NCBI RefSeq assembly: GCF_014205015.1
Contig: NZ_JACHMO010000001.1
Location: 2,728,001 to 2,792,000 of the forward strand
Source: Saccharothrix ecbatanensis
Lineage (GTDB): Bacteria; Actinomycetota; Actinomycetes; Mycobacteriales; Pseudonocardiaceae
DNA: 64,000 nt
Reading direction: 5' to 3'
Shown in pieces: positions 40,793 through 49,849 of this stretch (the stretch's first letter is position 1; every line of letters begins with the position of its first letter). A model generated the notes under the pieces. The model made no database searches. It had not been told where the DNA came from and was given only the letters and a program-made list of their open reading frames with translations. Both the position numbers and the translations under genes were made by a program.

Positions 40793-43114
40793 TCAGGGAA
40801 GACGGCGGTGGATGCCGGTCAGGTGGTCCTGGAGTCGGGCATGGCGGAACTGGTAGACCGCACCGGCCCGGCGCAGCACACCACGCCGGTAGGCGTCATC
40901 GAGGAAGCCGTTGACGGCCCACGGCAGCCTGCCCATCAGCGGCAGCCAGATCCGGGCGAACACGACCCACTGGCCCCACGCGGTCATGCTGAGCACGTAG
41001 CCGAGTCCGTCGCCGAGCCCGCCCACGATCCCGATCGCCAGCACGGCGGCGGTGCTCGTCTCGATCGTGACCCCGAACGGTCCACCGCCTGGCAAGGCCA
41101 TCAACGCTGTGGCGATGAGCCAGGTCGTAGCGGTGACGAAGACCACGAAGGCCGGCACGAACAGCGCCACCTGGACGAGCACGGCAGTCCTGTTCGCGTG
41201 GAGCAGGCCGGCCGGGCTCGCGGCCGACCGGATGTCCAGAGGCGCTTCGACCGCCGCGAGCAGCCCGAATGCCAGGCCGACCCCGAGAGCGAACACCGCG
41301 ATGTACACCGCCGTGTCGACAACGATCCCCGCCAGTGAGATGGGGACGCCCAGGATGATCCGGGATGCCAATCGGAGCACGCCCCCGTAGGACAGACCGA
41401 CCAACGCACCGAACAGCAGGCCCATCCGGGCCCGCGACCGCACCCGCGGCCACCTCGTTCCCGATCGCGCCCGGAATCGGAACCTCAGCCTGAACCGCGC
41501 CGGGCGGAGCGGCTGGACGACGGCCAGGTGCCCGTGCGCCAGGCCGAACGAGACGCCGACGAGCACGCCGACCATGGTCCCGAACAGGAACAGTCGCCCG
41601 TTCACCTCGCCGAGCAGGAAGCCCTCGATCAGCACGTCCGCCACGCTGACCACGGCGCAGACGACGAGCCCGACCACCAGCGCCCTGGTTCTCGGACGCG
41701 CGGAGGTGCCGAGCTGCCACCAGGCGAGGTCGTGGGTGCCGAGCCGGCTCAGGTGGTCGGCGAGGTGGCCGAGCCAGCGCAGGACGTGGTCGATCTCGTA
41801 GGCGCGGGCGCCGCGGCGTTCCCGGTAGACGGCCGGCACGAATCCGGCGAGCAGGTGCCGCTCGATCGACTCGCGTGTGCCGAACCGGTCTGCGTCCAGC
41901 AGTTCCGCCGGGTCGTGGTCGGGGGTGTCGCTGTAGATGCGGCGTGCGAGCGCCACCATCAACGGTGTGGTGAGCACGGCGGCGAGGGCGCCGTCGGGAC
42001 GCGCCAGCACCTCGTCCAGGATCGGTTGCCAGACGTTGCCCGCGCCGCTGCTCTTCCGGGTGGTGCGGGGGAGGTAGTCGGCCAGGTCGTCCTGGGTGAG
42101 GTCGACCAGTTCCACCGCGCCCGCCGCCCTCAGCACGCCGGTCGCCTCGACCGCCGCGCGGTACTCGTCCACCCGGCTGGTCAGCAGGAGCGGCAGGGTG
42201 GTGGCGTTCAACGCGGCGAGTGCGGCCCGGTGCAGGCCGCGTGCGATCTCGTCGAACCCGTCCAGCACGGGCAGGACGCGGTGGGCGTCCACCAGCGCCG
42301 CGGCCAGTGTCGATCCGCCGGGGCCGGGTGCGGCGAGGCCGGGGTGGTCGCGCACCAGCTGTTCGGCCAGCCAGTCGCGCAGGCCGGTGCGGTTCGGGTT
42401 CCACGAGCCGAGGCCGAAGATCACCGGGACCGGGTCGTCCGGTGCTCGCGTGGCCAGCAGGTCGAGCACGAATCGCGTGGTCAGGATCGTCTTGCCGGCG
42501 CCGGCCCGGCCGAGCACCACCAGTCGGCAGGAGGGGATCCGCCGGTAGACGGCCACCACCTGGTCGAGCCGGCCGCTCAGGTCGAGCGGGCGTGCGGGCT
42601 CACCCGGCTTGGTCACGAGGATGTTGGCCCAGCTGTCCTCCAGTGCGGCAGGCGCGCGTCGCCAGCTCACGGGCAGCGGCACCGGGTCGTGGACCTGCTG
42701 CTGTTCCTCCTCCCGCTGCCAGCGGGAATGCACCGCGTACGCGAGCGCGTCGGTCGCCTCGACCAGTGGGTCGTCGTTCACCGCCGGTCCGCGGCGCGAC
42801 CGGCTGGGCGCAGGTCCACGTCGGACGGTGGCGGGTGGGTCCTCGACGTCTTCGATCTCTTCGGCGTGCCCGGCGGCGGTGAACAGCTCGGCACGCTCGG
42901 GTCCGCTCAACCGCAGTGCGTCGGCCAGCATGCGCACCGTGCGGACCTGCGGGTTGTCCCGTTTACCGGTCTCCAGCCCGCGGACCGTGCGCTCGCCGAG
43001 ACCGGCGCGCGCGGCCAACTCCTCCTGGCTCAACCCGGCCCGCTGCCGCCACTGCCGCAGTAATGCGCCGAACCGGCTCGTCAACCCGCCCCCCAGCGTC
43101 GTGCACGTCAACAC
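40793..43114 (-). CDS. XRE-NACHT NTPase with C-terminal membrane domain
   Basis: Up to 773 residues from GTG 43114; a TTG at 43084 with a nearer G-rich site is an alternative. N-terminal XRE helix-turn-helix (about 14-75: LSQEELAARAGLGERTVRGLETG), linker, NACHT-type NTPase with Walker A LGRAGAGKT (201-209) and Walker B LPVLDGFDE (281-289), then an arginine-containing sensor (LLLTSRVDEY), followed by about eight membrane helices (from ALVVGLVVCAVVSVADVLI onward). STAND NTPases of this kind are linked to signalling and phage defence in actinomycetes; the effector would be the membrane part. Function inferred. Confidence 0.83.
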   Translation of the reverse strand: MLTCTTLGGGLTSRFGALLRQWRQRAGLSQEELAARAGLGERTVRGLETGKRDNPQVRTVRMLADALRLSGPERAELFTAAGHAEEIEDVEDPPATVRRGPAPSRSRRGPAVNDDPLVEATDALAYAVHSRWQREEEQQQVHDPVPLPVSWRRAPAALEDSWANILVTKPGEPARPLDLSGRLDQVVAVYRRIPSCRLVVLGRAGAGKTILTTRFVLDLLATRAPDDPVPVIFGLGSWNPNRTGLRDWLAEQLVRDHPGLAAPGPGGSTLAAALVDAHRVLPVLDGFDEIARGLHRAALAALNATTLPLLLTSRVDEYRAAVEATGVLRAAGAVELVDLTQDDLADYLPRTTRKSSGAGNVWQPILDEVLARPDGALAAVLTTPLMVALARRIYSDTPDHDPAELLDADRFGTRESIERHLLAGFVPAVYRERRGARAYEIDHVLRWLGHLADHLSRLGTHDLAWWQLGTSARPRTRALVVGLVVCAVVSVADVLIEGFLLGEVNGRLFLFGTMVGVLVGVSFGLAHGHLAVVQPLRPARFRLRFRFRARSGTRWPRVRSRARMGLLFGALVGLSYGGVLRLASRIILGVPISLAGIVVDTAVYIAVFALGVGLAFGLLAAVEAPLDIRSAASPAGLLHANRTAVLVQVALFVPAFVVFVTATTWLIATALMALPGGGPFGVTIETSTAAVLAIGIVGGLGDGLGYVLSMTAWGQWVVFARIWLPLMGRLPWAVNGFLDDAYRRGVLRRAGAVYQFRHARLQDHLTGIHRRLP

Positions 43115-43121
43115 ACTGTGT
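43111..43121. promoter_or_regulatory. palindrome ACACA-c-TGTGT over the NACHT gene start
   Basis: Perfect 11-bp palindrome overlapping the GTG start codon (43112-43114) of the XRE-NACHT gene. Its size suits an XRE-type half-turn operator, and autoregulation by the protein's own helix-turn-helix is plausible but unproven. Confidence 0.4.
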
Positions 43122-43276
43122 CAGCAGAGGGGCATGACCGGTCCGCACTCTGGCGGGCCGAATCCTAGACTCCTAGATCAACTCGGCTGGACCTGCCCAT
43201 CGGCGTGGTGGCACCTTGTCTATCGACAAGGGTGACTGGTAGCGATCGACACAGGACTCTGCGTAGCGATCTCCAT

Positions 43277-43972
43277 ATGGTCGGTGCCATGAACGAACTC
43301 ATGGCGGCACAAGCCGTGTCAGAGCCGGCGTACCCCGCCTCGGTGTCGGATGTGCCGGACGTGAGCGCGTGGTGGTACCTGGAGGTGGTCGAGCGGGCCG
43401 CGGGGAGTGCGGGGTTCACGCAGTCGTTCGCGGCATTCGCGACGGAGGCGCTGATCGTCGTCTTCGCGGTGCTGTTCGCCGTCGTGTGGTGGCGGGCGCG
43501 CCCTGGTTCACCCGCTCGGCGCCGGGCGTACCTGGCGCCGGTCGTCACCGTGCTGGCGTACCTGGTGAGCGAGGGTGTGAAGGAGGTGTGGCAAGAGGAC
43601 AGACCGTGTCGGGCGCTGGGCGAGGTGACGACCATCGTGCCGTGTCCGGAGGTGGGCGACTGGTCGTTCCCCAGCAACCACTCGGCCATCGCCGGGGCCG
43701 CCGCGGTGGCGGTCCTTTGGTCGAGCCGGGCGCTGGGCGCGTTAGCCGTGGCCACCGCTCTCCTGACCGCCGCGTCGAGGGTGTTCGTGGGTGTCCACTA
43801 CCCGCACGACGTCGTCGCGGGTCTGCTGCTGGGCGCCTCGGTGGCCGCACTCCTCCTCGCCTTGCTCATGCGCCTCACCACCCGTCTCATACCGCCCGGC
43901 TCCGGCGGCCCACGTCGGACACGCCACTCGACGGCCCGCCAACCCGCCACCGAGAGGACGTCGCCAGTTTGA
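43277..43972 (+). CDS. PAP2-family membrane phosphatase
   Basis: 231 residues with about five membrane helices. The three-part phosphatase signature is complete: KEVWQEDRP (K-x6-RP), FPSNHSA (PSGH-type) and SRVFVGVHYPHDV (SR-x5-H-x3-D). Family members dephosphorylate lipid phosphates such as undecaprenyl pyrophosphate or phosphatidic acid at the membrane. Start ATG 43277 or 43289; neither has a strong ribosome site. Divergent from the NACHT gene. Confidence 0.88.
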   Translation: MVGAMNELMAAQAVSEPAYPASVSDVPDVSAWWYLEVVERAAGSAGFTQSFAAFATEALIVVFAVLFAVVWWRARPGSPARRRAYLAPVVTVLAYLVSEGVKEVWQEDRPCRALGEVTTIVPCPEVGDWSFPSNHSAIAGAAAVAVLWSSRALGALAVATALLTAASRVFVGVHYPHDVVAGLLLGASVAALLLALLMRLTTRLIPPGSGGPRRTRHSTARQPATERTSPV

Positions 43973-44105
43973 TCGCGACCGGCCAGGCGCCGACACCGGC
44001 GGATCCAGCGAAACCTGACCGACAACAGGGAAGGAGCCTTCTGGTGGACCGGCTGTCACGCGCGGTGGCCCTGCGTCGCCGGCGCCTCTGCGACGCTGCT
44101 GAACA

Positions 44106-45617
44106 ATGACTCCCATGCTGAGACTGCGCGCGCTGCTCCTCTCGGCCGCTGTCTTCCTGCCGATGATGTGGGCGGCGGGCACGTCGCAGCCGGAGCGGGT
44201 CGGGCCGTGGGAGACGGCCGCTTCCGTGGTGGTGTTCACGGGGTTGCTGGTGCTGGTCAAGTACCGGCCGATCACTTCGCTGGTGCTTGCGGTCGCGGCG
44301 TGGGAGGTGAGTTTCCTGTCGCGCTTCGCGGCGGACACGACGGTGGCCGTGGTCGCGACGGCCGGCGGGGTGGCCATGGTCAGCCTGATCGCCGGTCGGA
44401 ACGCCGACGACGAGCAGCGAGGCGTGGTGGCGCTCGCCGTCGCCGTGGTCGGGACGGCGGTGGCGGCGGCCGTCGCCGGTGGGGCGGACACCGCCGTCGT
44501 GGCGGTGGCGGCGGTCGGCGCGCTGGCCGTCGTGCCGTGGGCGCTCGGGCGGTACCGGCGCGGGTACACCGAGTTGATCGGCGCGGGTTGGGAACGGGCC
44601 GCGTTGATGGAGCGGGACGCGCAGGAGGCGCGGGGCCGTGAGAGGGCGCGGCTCGCGGCGGAGATGCACGACCTGGTCGGGCACGAGTTGGCGCACGCGG
44701 CGTTGCAGGTCGGGGCGTTGGAGGTCAGCCGGACGCTCCCGCCGGAGCACCGGGACGCGGTGCGCCAGGCGAGGGCGGGGGTGACGGCGGCGGCCGAGCG
44801 GCTGGCCGACGTGGTGCGGCTGCTGCGCTCGGACTGGGGTTCGGCGATCGAGTCGGTGGAGGAGGTGGTGGAACGGGCCAGGCAGTCCGGGTTGCGGGTC
44901 GAGTTGGAGGTGCGTGGCGCGGCGGCGCGTGATCCGGTCATCGCGCGGACGATCCACCGGGTGGTCACCGAGGCGATCACGAACGCGATGAAGCACGCGT
45001 CGGGTGCGGCGGTCTCGGTGTCGCTCGACCGGTCCGGCGGCGGCACCGAGGTACGGGTGGCCAACGGGCCGGGCCGGGCGGTCGTGCCGCGGACGGCCGG
45101 CGGTGGGCACGGGCTGCTCGGGCTGGCCGAGCGGGTGGCGCTGGTGGGCGGACGGCTGACCGTGCGCTGGATCGAGGACGGCGGGTTCGAGGTGGTCGCC
45201 CAAGTCCCGGACCGGCCGAGGTCCGAGCGTCCGGCCGACACCATGACGCCGATCCTGCGACTGCGGGCGCAGGATCGGAACCGGCGGAACTCGCGGCGGA
45301 CGATGCGGCTCGTGGCGTGGGTGTCGGCGGTGATCGTGGTCGGCGTGGCCGGGTACTTGGTGTTCGACACAGCCACGTCGACGCTCACTCCCACCCGGTT
45401 CGCCGACCTGCGGGTCGGGCAGTCCGAGGCGGAGGTCGCCGGCGTGCTGCCGCCCCGGACGCGGACGGACGGCACCGGGGGCGGGCCGGAGCGGTCGACG
45501 TGCCGGCTCTACAGCACTCACCCCAACCCGTTCGACGAGCGCAGGCGCGACCGGTACCGGGTGTGCTTCCGTGACGGCCTGCTGGTGACCAAGGACCTGC
45601 TGGCCCGCGACCCGTGA
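44106..45617 (+). CDS. sensor histidine kinase with extra C-terminal membrane segment and BamE-like domain
   Basis: 503 residues. About five N-terminal membrane helices, DHp domain with phospho-His188 (AAEMHDLVGHELAH), ATPase domain (TEAITNAMKHASGA, GGGHGLLGLAERV) ending near 375. Unusually the protein goes on: a basic stretch, a further membrane helix (LVAWVSAVIVVGVAGYLVF, about 400-420), and a small extracytoplasmic domain (FADLRVGQSEAEVAGVLP, then a disulfide-capable CRLYS...YRVCF) resembling BamE/SmpA-fold repeats. The extension opens with MTPILRLRA, echoing the protein's own first residues MTPMLRLRA. Six bases precede the response regulator. Confidence 0.85.
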   Translation: MTPMLRLRALLLSAAVFLPMMWAAGTSQPERVGPWETAASVVVFTGLLVLVKYRPITSLVLAVAAWEVSFLSRFAADTTVAVVATAGGVAMVSLIAGRNADDEQRGVVALAVAVVGTAVAAAVAGGADTAVVAVAAVGALAVVPWALGRYRRGYTELIGAGWERAALMERDAQEARGRERARLAAEMHDLVGHELAHAALQVGALEVSRTLPPEHRDAVRQARAGVTAAAERLADVVRLLRSDWGSAIESVEEVVERARQSGLRVELEVRGAAARDPVIARTIHRVVTEAITNAMKHASGAAVSVSLDRSGGGTEVRVANGPGRAVVPRTAGGGHGLLGLAERVALVGGRLTVRWIEDGGFEVVAQVPDRPRSERPADTMTPILRLRAQDRNRRNSRRTMRLVAWVSAVIVVGVAGYLVFDTATSTLTPTRFADLRVGQSEAEVAGVLPPRTRTDGTGGGPERSTCRLYSTHPNPFDERRRDRYRVCFRDGLLVTKDLLARDP

Positions 45618-45623
45618 GGCAGG

Positions 45624-46286
45624 ATGCCCGACATGATCAGGGTGGTGCTCGCCGACGACGAGGCGATAGTGCGAGTCGGCGTGCGGGCTGTGCTGGCGGC
45701 GGCCGACGACATGCTGGTCGTGGCCGAGGCGGACAACGGCCGGTCGGCGGTGGACCTCGTGCTGCGGCACCGGCCGGACGTCGCGGTGCTCGACATCCGC
45801 ATGCCCGGGTTGACCGGGCTCGACGCGGCGGCGGAGATCAGGCGGGCCGGCAGCGGTACCGCGACGCTGATCCTGACCACGTTCGCCGAGGACTCGTACA
45901 TCAGCCGCGCGCTGGGTGAGGGTGCCAGCGGTTTCGTGCTGAAGACCGGTGACCCGCACGAGCTGATCGCCGGGGTCCGGGCGGTCGCGGCCGGAGCCGC
46001 GTACCTGTCCCCTTTGGTGGCGCGGCGGGTGGTCGACCACCTGTCCGGCGGTGGGCCGCGACTGGGAGCGGCCGAGCGGGTGTCCGGGTTGACCGCTCGG
46101 GAACGCGAGGTGCTGGGGCTGGTGGGAGCCGGCCTGTCCAACGGGGAGATCGCGAAGCGCATCCACGTCGTGGAGGGGACGGTGAAGGTGTACGTCAGCG
46201 CGATCCTCAAGCGTCTGGACCTGCGCAACCGCGTGCAGGCCGCCATCGTCGCCTACGAGGCCGGGCTCATCCCAGCCGAAACCTGA
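45624..46286 (+). CDS. NarL/FixJ-family response regulator
   Basis: 220 residues. Receiver with D11-D12 pair and phosphoacceptor Asp57 (VAVLDIRMPGLTGLD); LuxR-type helix-turn-helix LSNGEIAKRIHVVEGTVKVYVSAIL. Partner of the kinase just upstream. An ATG nine bases into the gene is an alternative start. The stop context is repeated downstream (see 46280-46360). Confidence 0.9.
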   Translation: MPDMIRVVLADDEAIVRVGVRAVLAAADDMLVVAEADNGRSAVDLVLRHRPDVAVLDIRMPGLTGLDAAAEIRRAGSGTATLILTTFAEDSYISRALGEGASGFVLKTGDPHELIAGVRAVAAGAAYLSPLVARRVVDHLSGGGPRLGAAERVSGLTAREREVLGLVGAGLSNGEIAKRIHVVEGTVKVYVSAILKRLDLRNRVQAAIVAYEAGLIPAET

Positions 46287-46430
46287 CCGACTGCCGAACT
46301 TGACCGACCTGACCGACTGCCGAACCTGACTGGCTGCTGGAACCTGACCGACGACGATACCGACGATGATGGCTCAGGGGTCAGTCGTCCGGATCAGTCG
46401 TCGGGGTCGGGGATCAGTCGTCGGGGTCGT
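46280..46430. repeat. two opposing sets of stop-codon tandem repeats between convergent genes
   Basis: From the left, AACCTGACCGACTGCCG, which holds the response-regulator TGA, recurs as 16/17 matching (46306-46322) and then as two more degenerate copies to about 46360. From the right, a 20-bp unit GATCAGTCGTCGGGGTCGGG, which holds the HxlR TGA on the minus strand, occurs at 46392-46411 and 46412-46430 with a third partial copy at 46379-46391. The whole 127-bp intergenic region is made almost entirely of these two repeat sets. Confidence 0.8.
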
Positions 46431-46866
46431 TCTCGCGGAGGACGACCGCGGACGCGGGCACGTGGTCGTCGCACGAGTCGCAGGCCAGCTCGGTCCGCAC
46501 GGTGCCTTCGCAGTTCGCGTGCACCGCCATGGCGGGCGGGCCGGGGGCGATCGGCAGGTGCCGGTCGCCCCACTCCATCAGCACCATGATCACCGGCATC
46601 AGCTCACGGCCCCTGGCGGTGAGCAGGTACTCGTGCCGGGGCGGCCGGTCCTGGTACTGCACCCGCTCCATGACGCCGTGGTCGACCAGACCGTTGAGGC
46701 GGTCGCTCAGCACGTTCCGGGCGATCGGCAGCGAGTTGAGGAAGCCGTCGAACCGGGTGACGCCCGTCAGCGCATCGCGCACGATCAACAGCGTCCACCG
46801 CTCGCCGACTATTTCCAGCGTGCGGGCGACCGAGCAGCGCTGGCCGTCGTAAGTGCGTCGGAGCAT
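46414..46866 (-). CDS. HxlR-family transcriptional regulator
   Basis: 150 residues. Winged helix of the HxlR family: YDGQRCSVARTLEIVGERWTLLI (with the conserved Cys11), NSLPIARNVLSDRLNGLVDHGV and YLLTARGRELMPVI. A C-terminal CDSCDD motif gives two more cysteines that could sense thiol stress or metal. HxlR proteins usually respond to aldehydes, quinones or oxidants; the nearby hydroquinone-reductase-type GST at 48257 is a possible target. Confidence 0.87.
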   Translation of the reverse strand: MLRRTYDGQRCSVARTLEIVGERWTLLIVRDALTGVTRFDGFLNSLPIARNVLSDRLNGLVDHGVMERVQYQDRPPRHEYLLTARGRELMPVIMVLMEWGDRHLPIAPGPPAMAVHANCEGTVRTELACDSCDDHVPASAVVLRENDPDD

Positions 46867-46950
46867 CCGCGCATGATAACCACGGGTTTTGTGATGAAAT
46901 CCACCATTCGCTTGATCGATTGCACCCGGTCACCGAGGCGTCGCGATGAG

Positions 46951-48099
46951 CTACGCCGGGTCGGGTGCGGTCTCTGGTTCGGGGTCGTCCGGACGGTCGG
47001 GGGCGACGGGCGGCGGCGCCGAGTGGTGGTCGATGACCTCGCTCAGGTACCGGAGCACGACCGCCGCCGCGGCGACCACCGGCACGGCTAGGAACGCGCC
47101 CGCGATGCCGTAGATGGTGCTGCCCGCCGTCACGGCGAGCAGGACGACCGCGGCGTGCAGGCGCAGGCTCCGGGACTGGAGCACCGGCTGGAGCACGTTC
47201 CCCTCGACCTGCTGCACCACCACCACGACCACCAGCATGATCACGGCGGTCGTCAGGCCGTTGCTGACCAGGGCGACGAGGACCGCCAGCGCGCCCGCGA
47301 TGAACGCGCCCACGATGGGGATGAAACCGCCGAGGAACGTCAACGCCGCCAGCGGAATGGCCAGCGGCACGCCCAGCACCACCAGGCCCAGGCCGATCAG
47401 CACCGCGTCGACCAGGCTCACCAGCGCCTGCGTGCGGATGAAGTCGCCGAGCGTCGTCCAGACCCGCTCCAGCACGATGGTCACGTGCCTGCCGGCGCGC
47501 TCGCCGACCACCCCGCGCAGCCACGGCGTGAACCGCGGCCCGTCCTTGACGAACAGGAACGCCAGCAGCAGCGCCAGGATGCCGGTGACGATGCCGGAGG
47601 TCACCGTGCCCACGCCGGTGAGCAGCCCGTCCGCGATCGACCCGACGCTGGACTGCAACTGGTCGACGCCCTGCTGGAGCAACTGGTCCAGCTGGCTGTC
47701 GGCGAGGTTGATCGGCGGACCGGCCAGCCAGTCGCGCGCCTGCCCGAGGGCACGGCTGGCGCTCTCGGCGATCTCGGGCACGCCGGACGCGATGGACGTC
47801 GAGATCAACGCCAGCACGCCGCCGAGCACGGCCAGTCCCCCGAGCAGCACGATCGTCGCGGCCAGCGCGGCCGGGAGACCGCGCGAGCGCAGCCACCGGG
47901 CCGGCGGCCACAGCACGGTCGTGATCAGCAGACCGAGCAGGACCGGCATGACCACGACCCACAGCCTGCCGATGAGCGTCCACAGCAACCAGAAGCCGAC
48001 CGCGACCAGCGCGAGTCGGGTGCTCCAGCGCGCCAGCCAGCTCACCCCGTGCCCGATGGCCGCACCGCGATCGGTCCAGCGGCGGTCTCCAGCGTCCAC
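46951..48099 (-). CDS. AI-2E/PerM-family membrane transporter
   Basis: 382 residues from GTG 48099 behind a G-rich site; the frame is open further upstream without start support. About seven to eight membrane helices with the family centre AFLFVKDGPRFTPWLRG and GFIPIVGAFIAG. A long amphipathic segment (about 110-160) lies between the second and third helix pairs. Members export autoinducer-2 or act as Na+/H+ antiporters; the substrate cannot be told from sequence. Pro-rich cytosolic tail. Confidence 0.85.
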   Translation of the reverse strand: MDAGDRRWTDRGAAIGHGVSWLARWSTRLALVAVGFWLLWTLIGRLWVVVMPVLLGLLITTVLWPPARWLRSRGLPAALAATIVLLGGLAVLGGVLALISTSIASGVPEIAESASRALGQARDWLAGPPINLADSQLDQLLQQGVDQLQSSVGSIADGLLTGVGTVTSGIVTGILALLLAFLFVKDGPRFTPWLRGVVGERAGRHVTIVLERVWTTLGDFIRTQALVSLVDAVLIGLGLVVLGVPLAIPLAALTFLGGFIPIVGAFIAGALAVLVALVSNGLTTAVIMLVVVVVVQQVEGNVLQPVLQSRSLRLHAAVVLLAVTAGSTIYGIAGAFLAVPVVAAAAVVLRYLSEVIDHHSAPPPVAPDRPDDPEPETAPDPA

Positions 48100-48256
48100 G
48101 TCTTCCCGTCCCCTCCACGGCGGCGCGTCGTGCCGCACGTGTTCGGCAGCCTGCCAGAACCGGCCGCCGGAATGGCGTCGCCCGCGCCGACGGGTCCGAC
48201 CTGAGCCGTGGTCACGTGATGCGCTTGGCGCGGCGGGACGAAGTAGGCTCGGAAAG

Positions 48257-49321
48257 GTGAGCGACACTGCGGCGGCTGCGGAGAACGGCGCGAACCCCGA
48301 GCACACCCGGGGCGGCACCTACTCGGTCAAGGGCAAGGAGTTCACCCGCGACACCCGGTACATCAACACCCGGATCACGGCCGACGGGCAGGACGGGTTC
48401 CCGGTCGAGCCCGGTCGGTACCGGCTGATCGCCGCGCGGGCCTGTCCCTGGGCGAACCGGGCGATCATCGTGCGCAGGCTGCTCGGCCTGGAGGACGCGC
48501 TCTCGATGGGGCTGGCCGGCCCGACGCACGACGCCCGCTCGTGGACGTTCGACCTCGATCCCGGCGGGCGTGACCCGGTGCTCGGGATCGAACGCCTCCA
48601 GGAGGCCTACTTCAAGCGCGACCCGGACTACCCGCGCGGGATCACGGTGCCGGCGGTGGTGGACGCCAGGACGGGCGCGGTCGTGACGAACGACTTCGCG
48701 CAGATGACCCTGGACCTGTCCACGGAGTGGCGCGAGCACCACCGCGAAGGCGCGCCCGACCTGCTGCCCGACGCGCACCGCGACGAGATGGACGACGTCA
48801 ACCGGCGCGTGTTCACCGAGGTCAACAACGGCGTGTACCGGTGTGGTTTCGCGGGCAGCCAGGAGGCGTACGACGACGCGTACGCGCGCCTGTGGACGGC
48901 GCTCGACTGGCTGGAGGACCGGCTGCGCGACCGGCGGTACCTCGTCGGCGACACGATCACCGAGGCCGACGTGCGGCTGTTCACCACCCTGGCCCGCTTC
49001 GACGCCGTCTACCACGGCCATTTCAAGTGCAACCGGCAGAAGCTCGCCGAGATGCCGGTGCTGTGGGCGTACGCCCGTGACCTGTTCCAGACGCCCGGTT
49101 TCGGCGACACGGTCGACTTCCGGCAGATCAAGGAGCACTACTACATCGTCCACAAGGACATCAACCCGACCGGGATCGTGCCGGTCGGTCCGGACCTGTC
49201 CGGGTGGGTCACCCCGCACGGGCGGGAGGCGCTCGGCGGGCGGCCGTTCGGTGACGGCACGCCGCCGGGTCCCGTCCGCGAGGGCGAACGGGTGGACCCG
49301 GCGAACACGCCGCTGAGTTGA
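48257..49321 (+). CDS. Xi-class glutathione S-transferase (S-glutathionyl-hydroquinone reductase-like)
   Basis: 354 residues from GTG 48257 right after GGAAAG. Catalytic Cys63 in RACPWANRAIIVRRLLGL, then the Xi-class markers GPTHDARSWTF, NGVYRCGFAGSQEAYDDAY and GDTITEADVRLFTTLARFD. Family YqjG/ECM4 enzymes remove glutathione from glutathionyl-hydroquinones; actinobacteria mostly lack glutathione, so the natural thiol here may be mycothiol. Cytosolic. Confidence 0.9.
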   Translation: MSDTAAAAENGANPEHTRGGTYSVKGKEFTRDTRYINTRITADGQDGFPVEPGRYRLIAARACPWANRAIIVRRLLGLEDALSMGLAGPTHDARSWTFDLDPGGRDPVLGIERLQEAYFKRDPDYPRGITVPAVVDARTGAVVTNDFAQMTLDLSTEWREHHREGAPDLLPDAHRDEMDDVNRRVFTEVNNGVYRCGFAGSQEAYDDAYARLWTALDWLEDRLRDRRYLVGDTITEADVRLFTTLARFDAVYHGHFKCNRQKLAEMPVLWAYARDLFQTPGFGDTVDFRQIKEHYYIVHKDINPTGIVPVGPDLSGWVTPHGREALGGRPFGDGTPPGPVREGERVDPANTPLS

Positions 49322-49375
49322 ACAAGCCCACCTGAACGAACCGCCGACCTGAACGAACCGCCGAACCGAACGGAC

Positions 49376-49400
49376 GGCGGCCGGTCCGACCGGCCGCCGA
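49376..49400. terminator. terminator hairpin between GST and Dabb genes
   Basis: Perfect 10-bp stem CGGCGGCCGG with its complement and a 5-base loop, 55 bases past the GST stop and 25 bases from the convergent Dabb stop. The preceding stretch (49321-49372) holds 17-bp repeats containing TGAACGAACCGCCGACC. Confidence 0.75.
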
Positions 49401-49424
49401 TCCGGCCCGACCAACCACGGATCG

Positions 49425-49832
49425 TCAGGCGTCCGCCGGAATCTTCCCGCCGGACAGCGACGAGACCAACTTCCCCCACTCCGGGTACTTCGCCACCTTC
49501 GCCAGGTGCAGCGCGAGGACCTTCTCGCCCAGGTCCGGGTCGGTGTCGTCGGTGAACCGGACCGGCGCCAGCTCCGCCACGTGCGGCAGGATCTCGAAAT
49601 CGCCCTCGACGTGCACGGGGTCGTGCAGGTACCGCTCAAGCGCGGCCAGGTCGGCGATGCCGGCGACGTAGGCGTGCGTGTACCCCTCGGCCGGGTCGCC
49701 GATGTCCTGGCCGACGGCGCCGAAGGACACCGACTCCACGCTTGCCGTCCGCCTCATGGCGGCCAGCACCGCAGCCTGCTGCTCCTCGGTCGTGCCCTCC
49801 TTGAAGCTGAACCGCAAGATGTTGACTATCAA
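49425..49832 (-). CDS. Dabb (stress-responsive dimeric alpha/beta barrel) domain protein
   Basis: 135 residues from a TTG start (49832-49830) 6 bases after GGAGGAAACCC. Starts MIVNILRFSFKEGTTEEQ; HAYVAGIADLAALERYLHDPVHV is the typical Dabb core. Small cytosolic dimers, some of them cyclases or heme/aromatic-binding. Under one of two identical-type operators shared with the divergent TetR gene, so expressed in response to that regulator's ligand. Confidence 0.88.
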   Translation of the reverse strand: MIVNILRFSFKEGTTEEQQAAVLAAMRRTASVESVSFGAVGQDIGDPAEGYTHAYVAGIADLAALERYLHDPVHVEGDFEILPHVAELAPVRFTDDTDPDLGEKVLALHLAKVAKYPEWGKLVSSLSGGKIPADA

Positions 49833-49849
49833 GGGTTTCCTCCATCGGT

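Noticed and set aside
46867..46950. GGTTTT-N6-AAATCC as an HxlR operator
   Set aside because: Only five of six positions pair and no second copy is present; could be chance.
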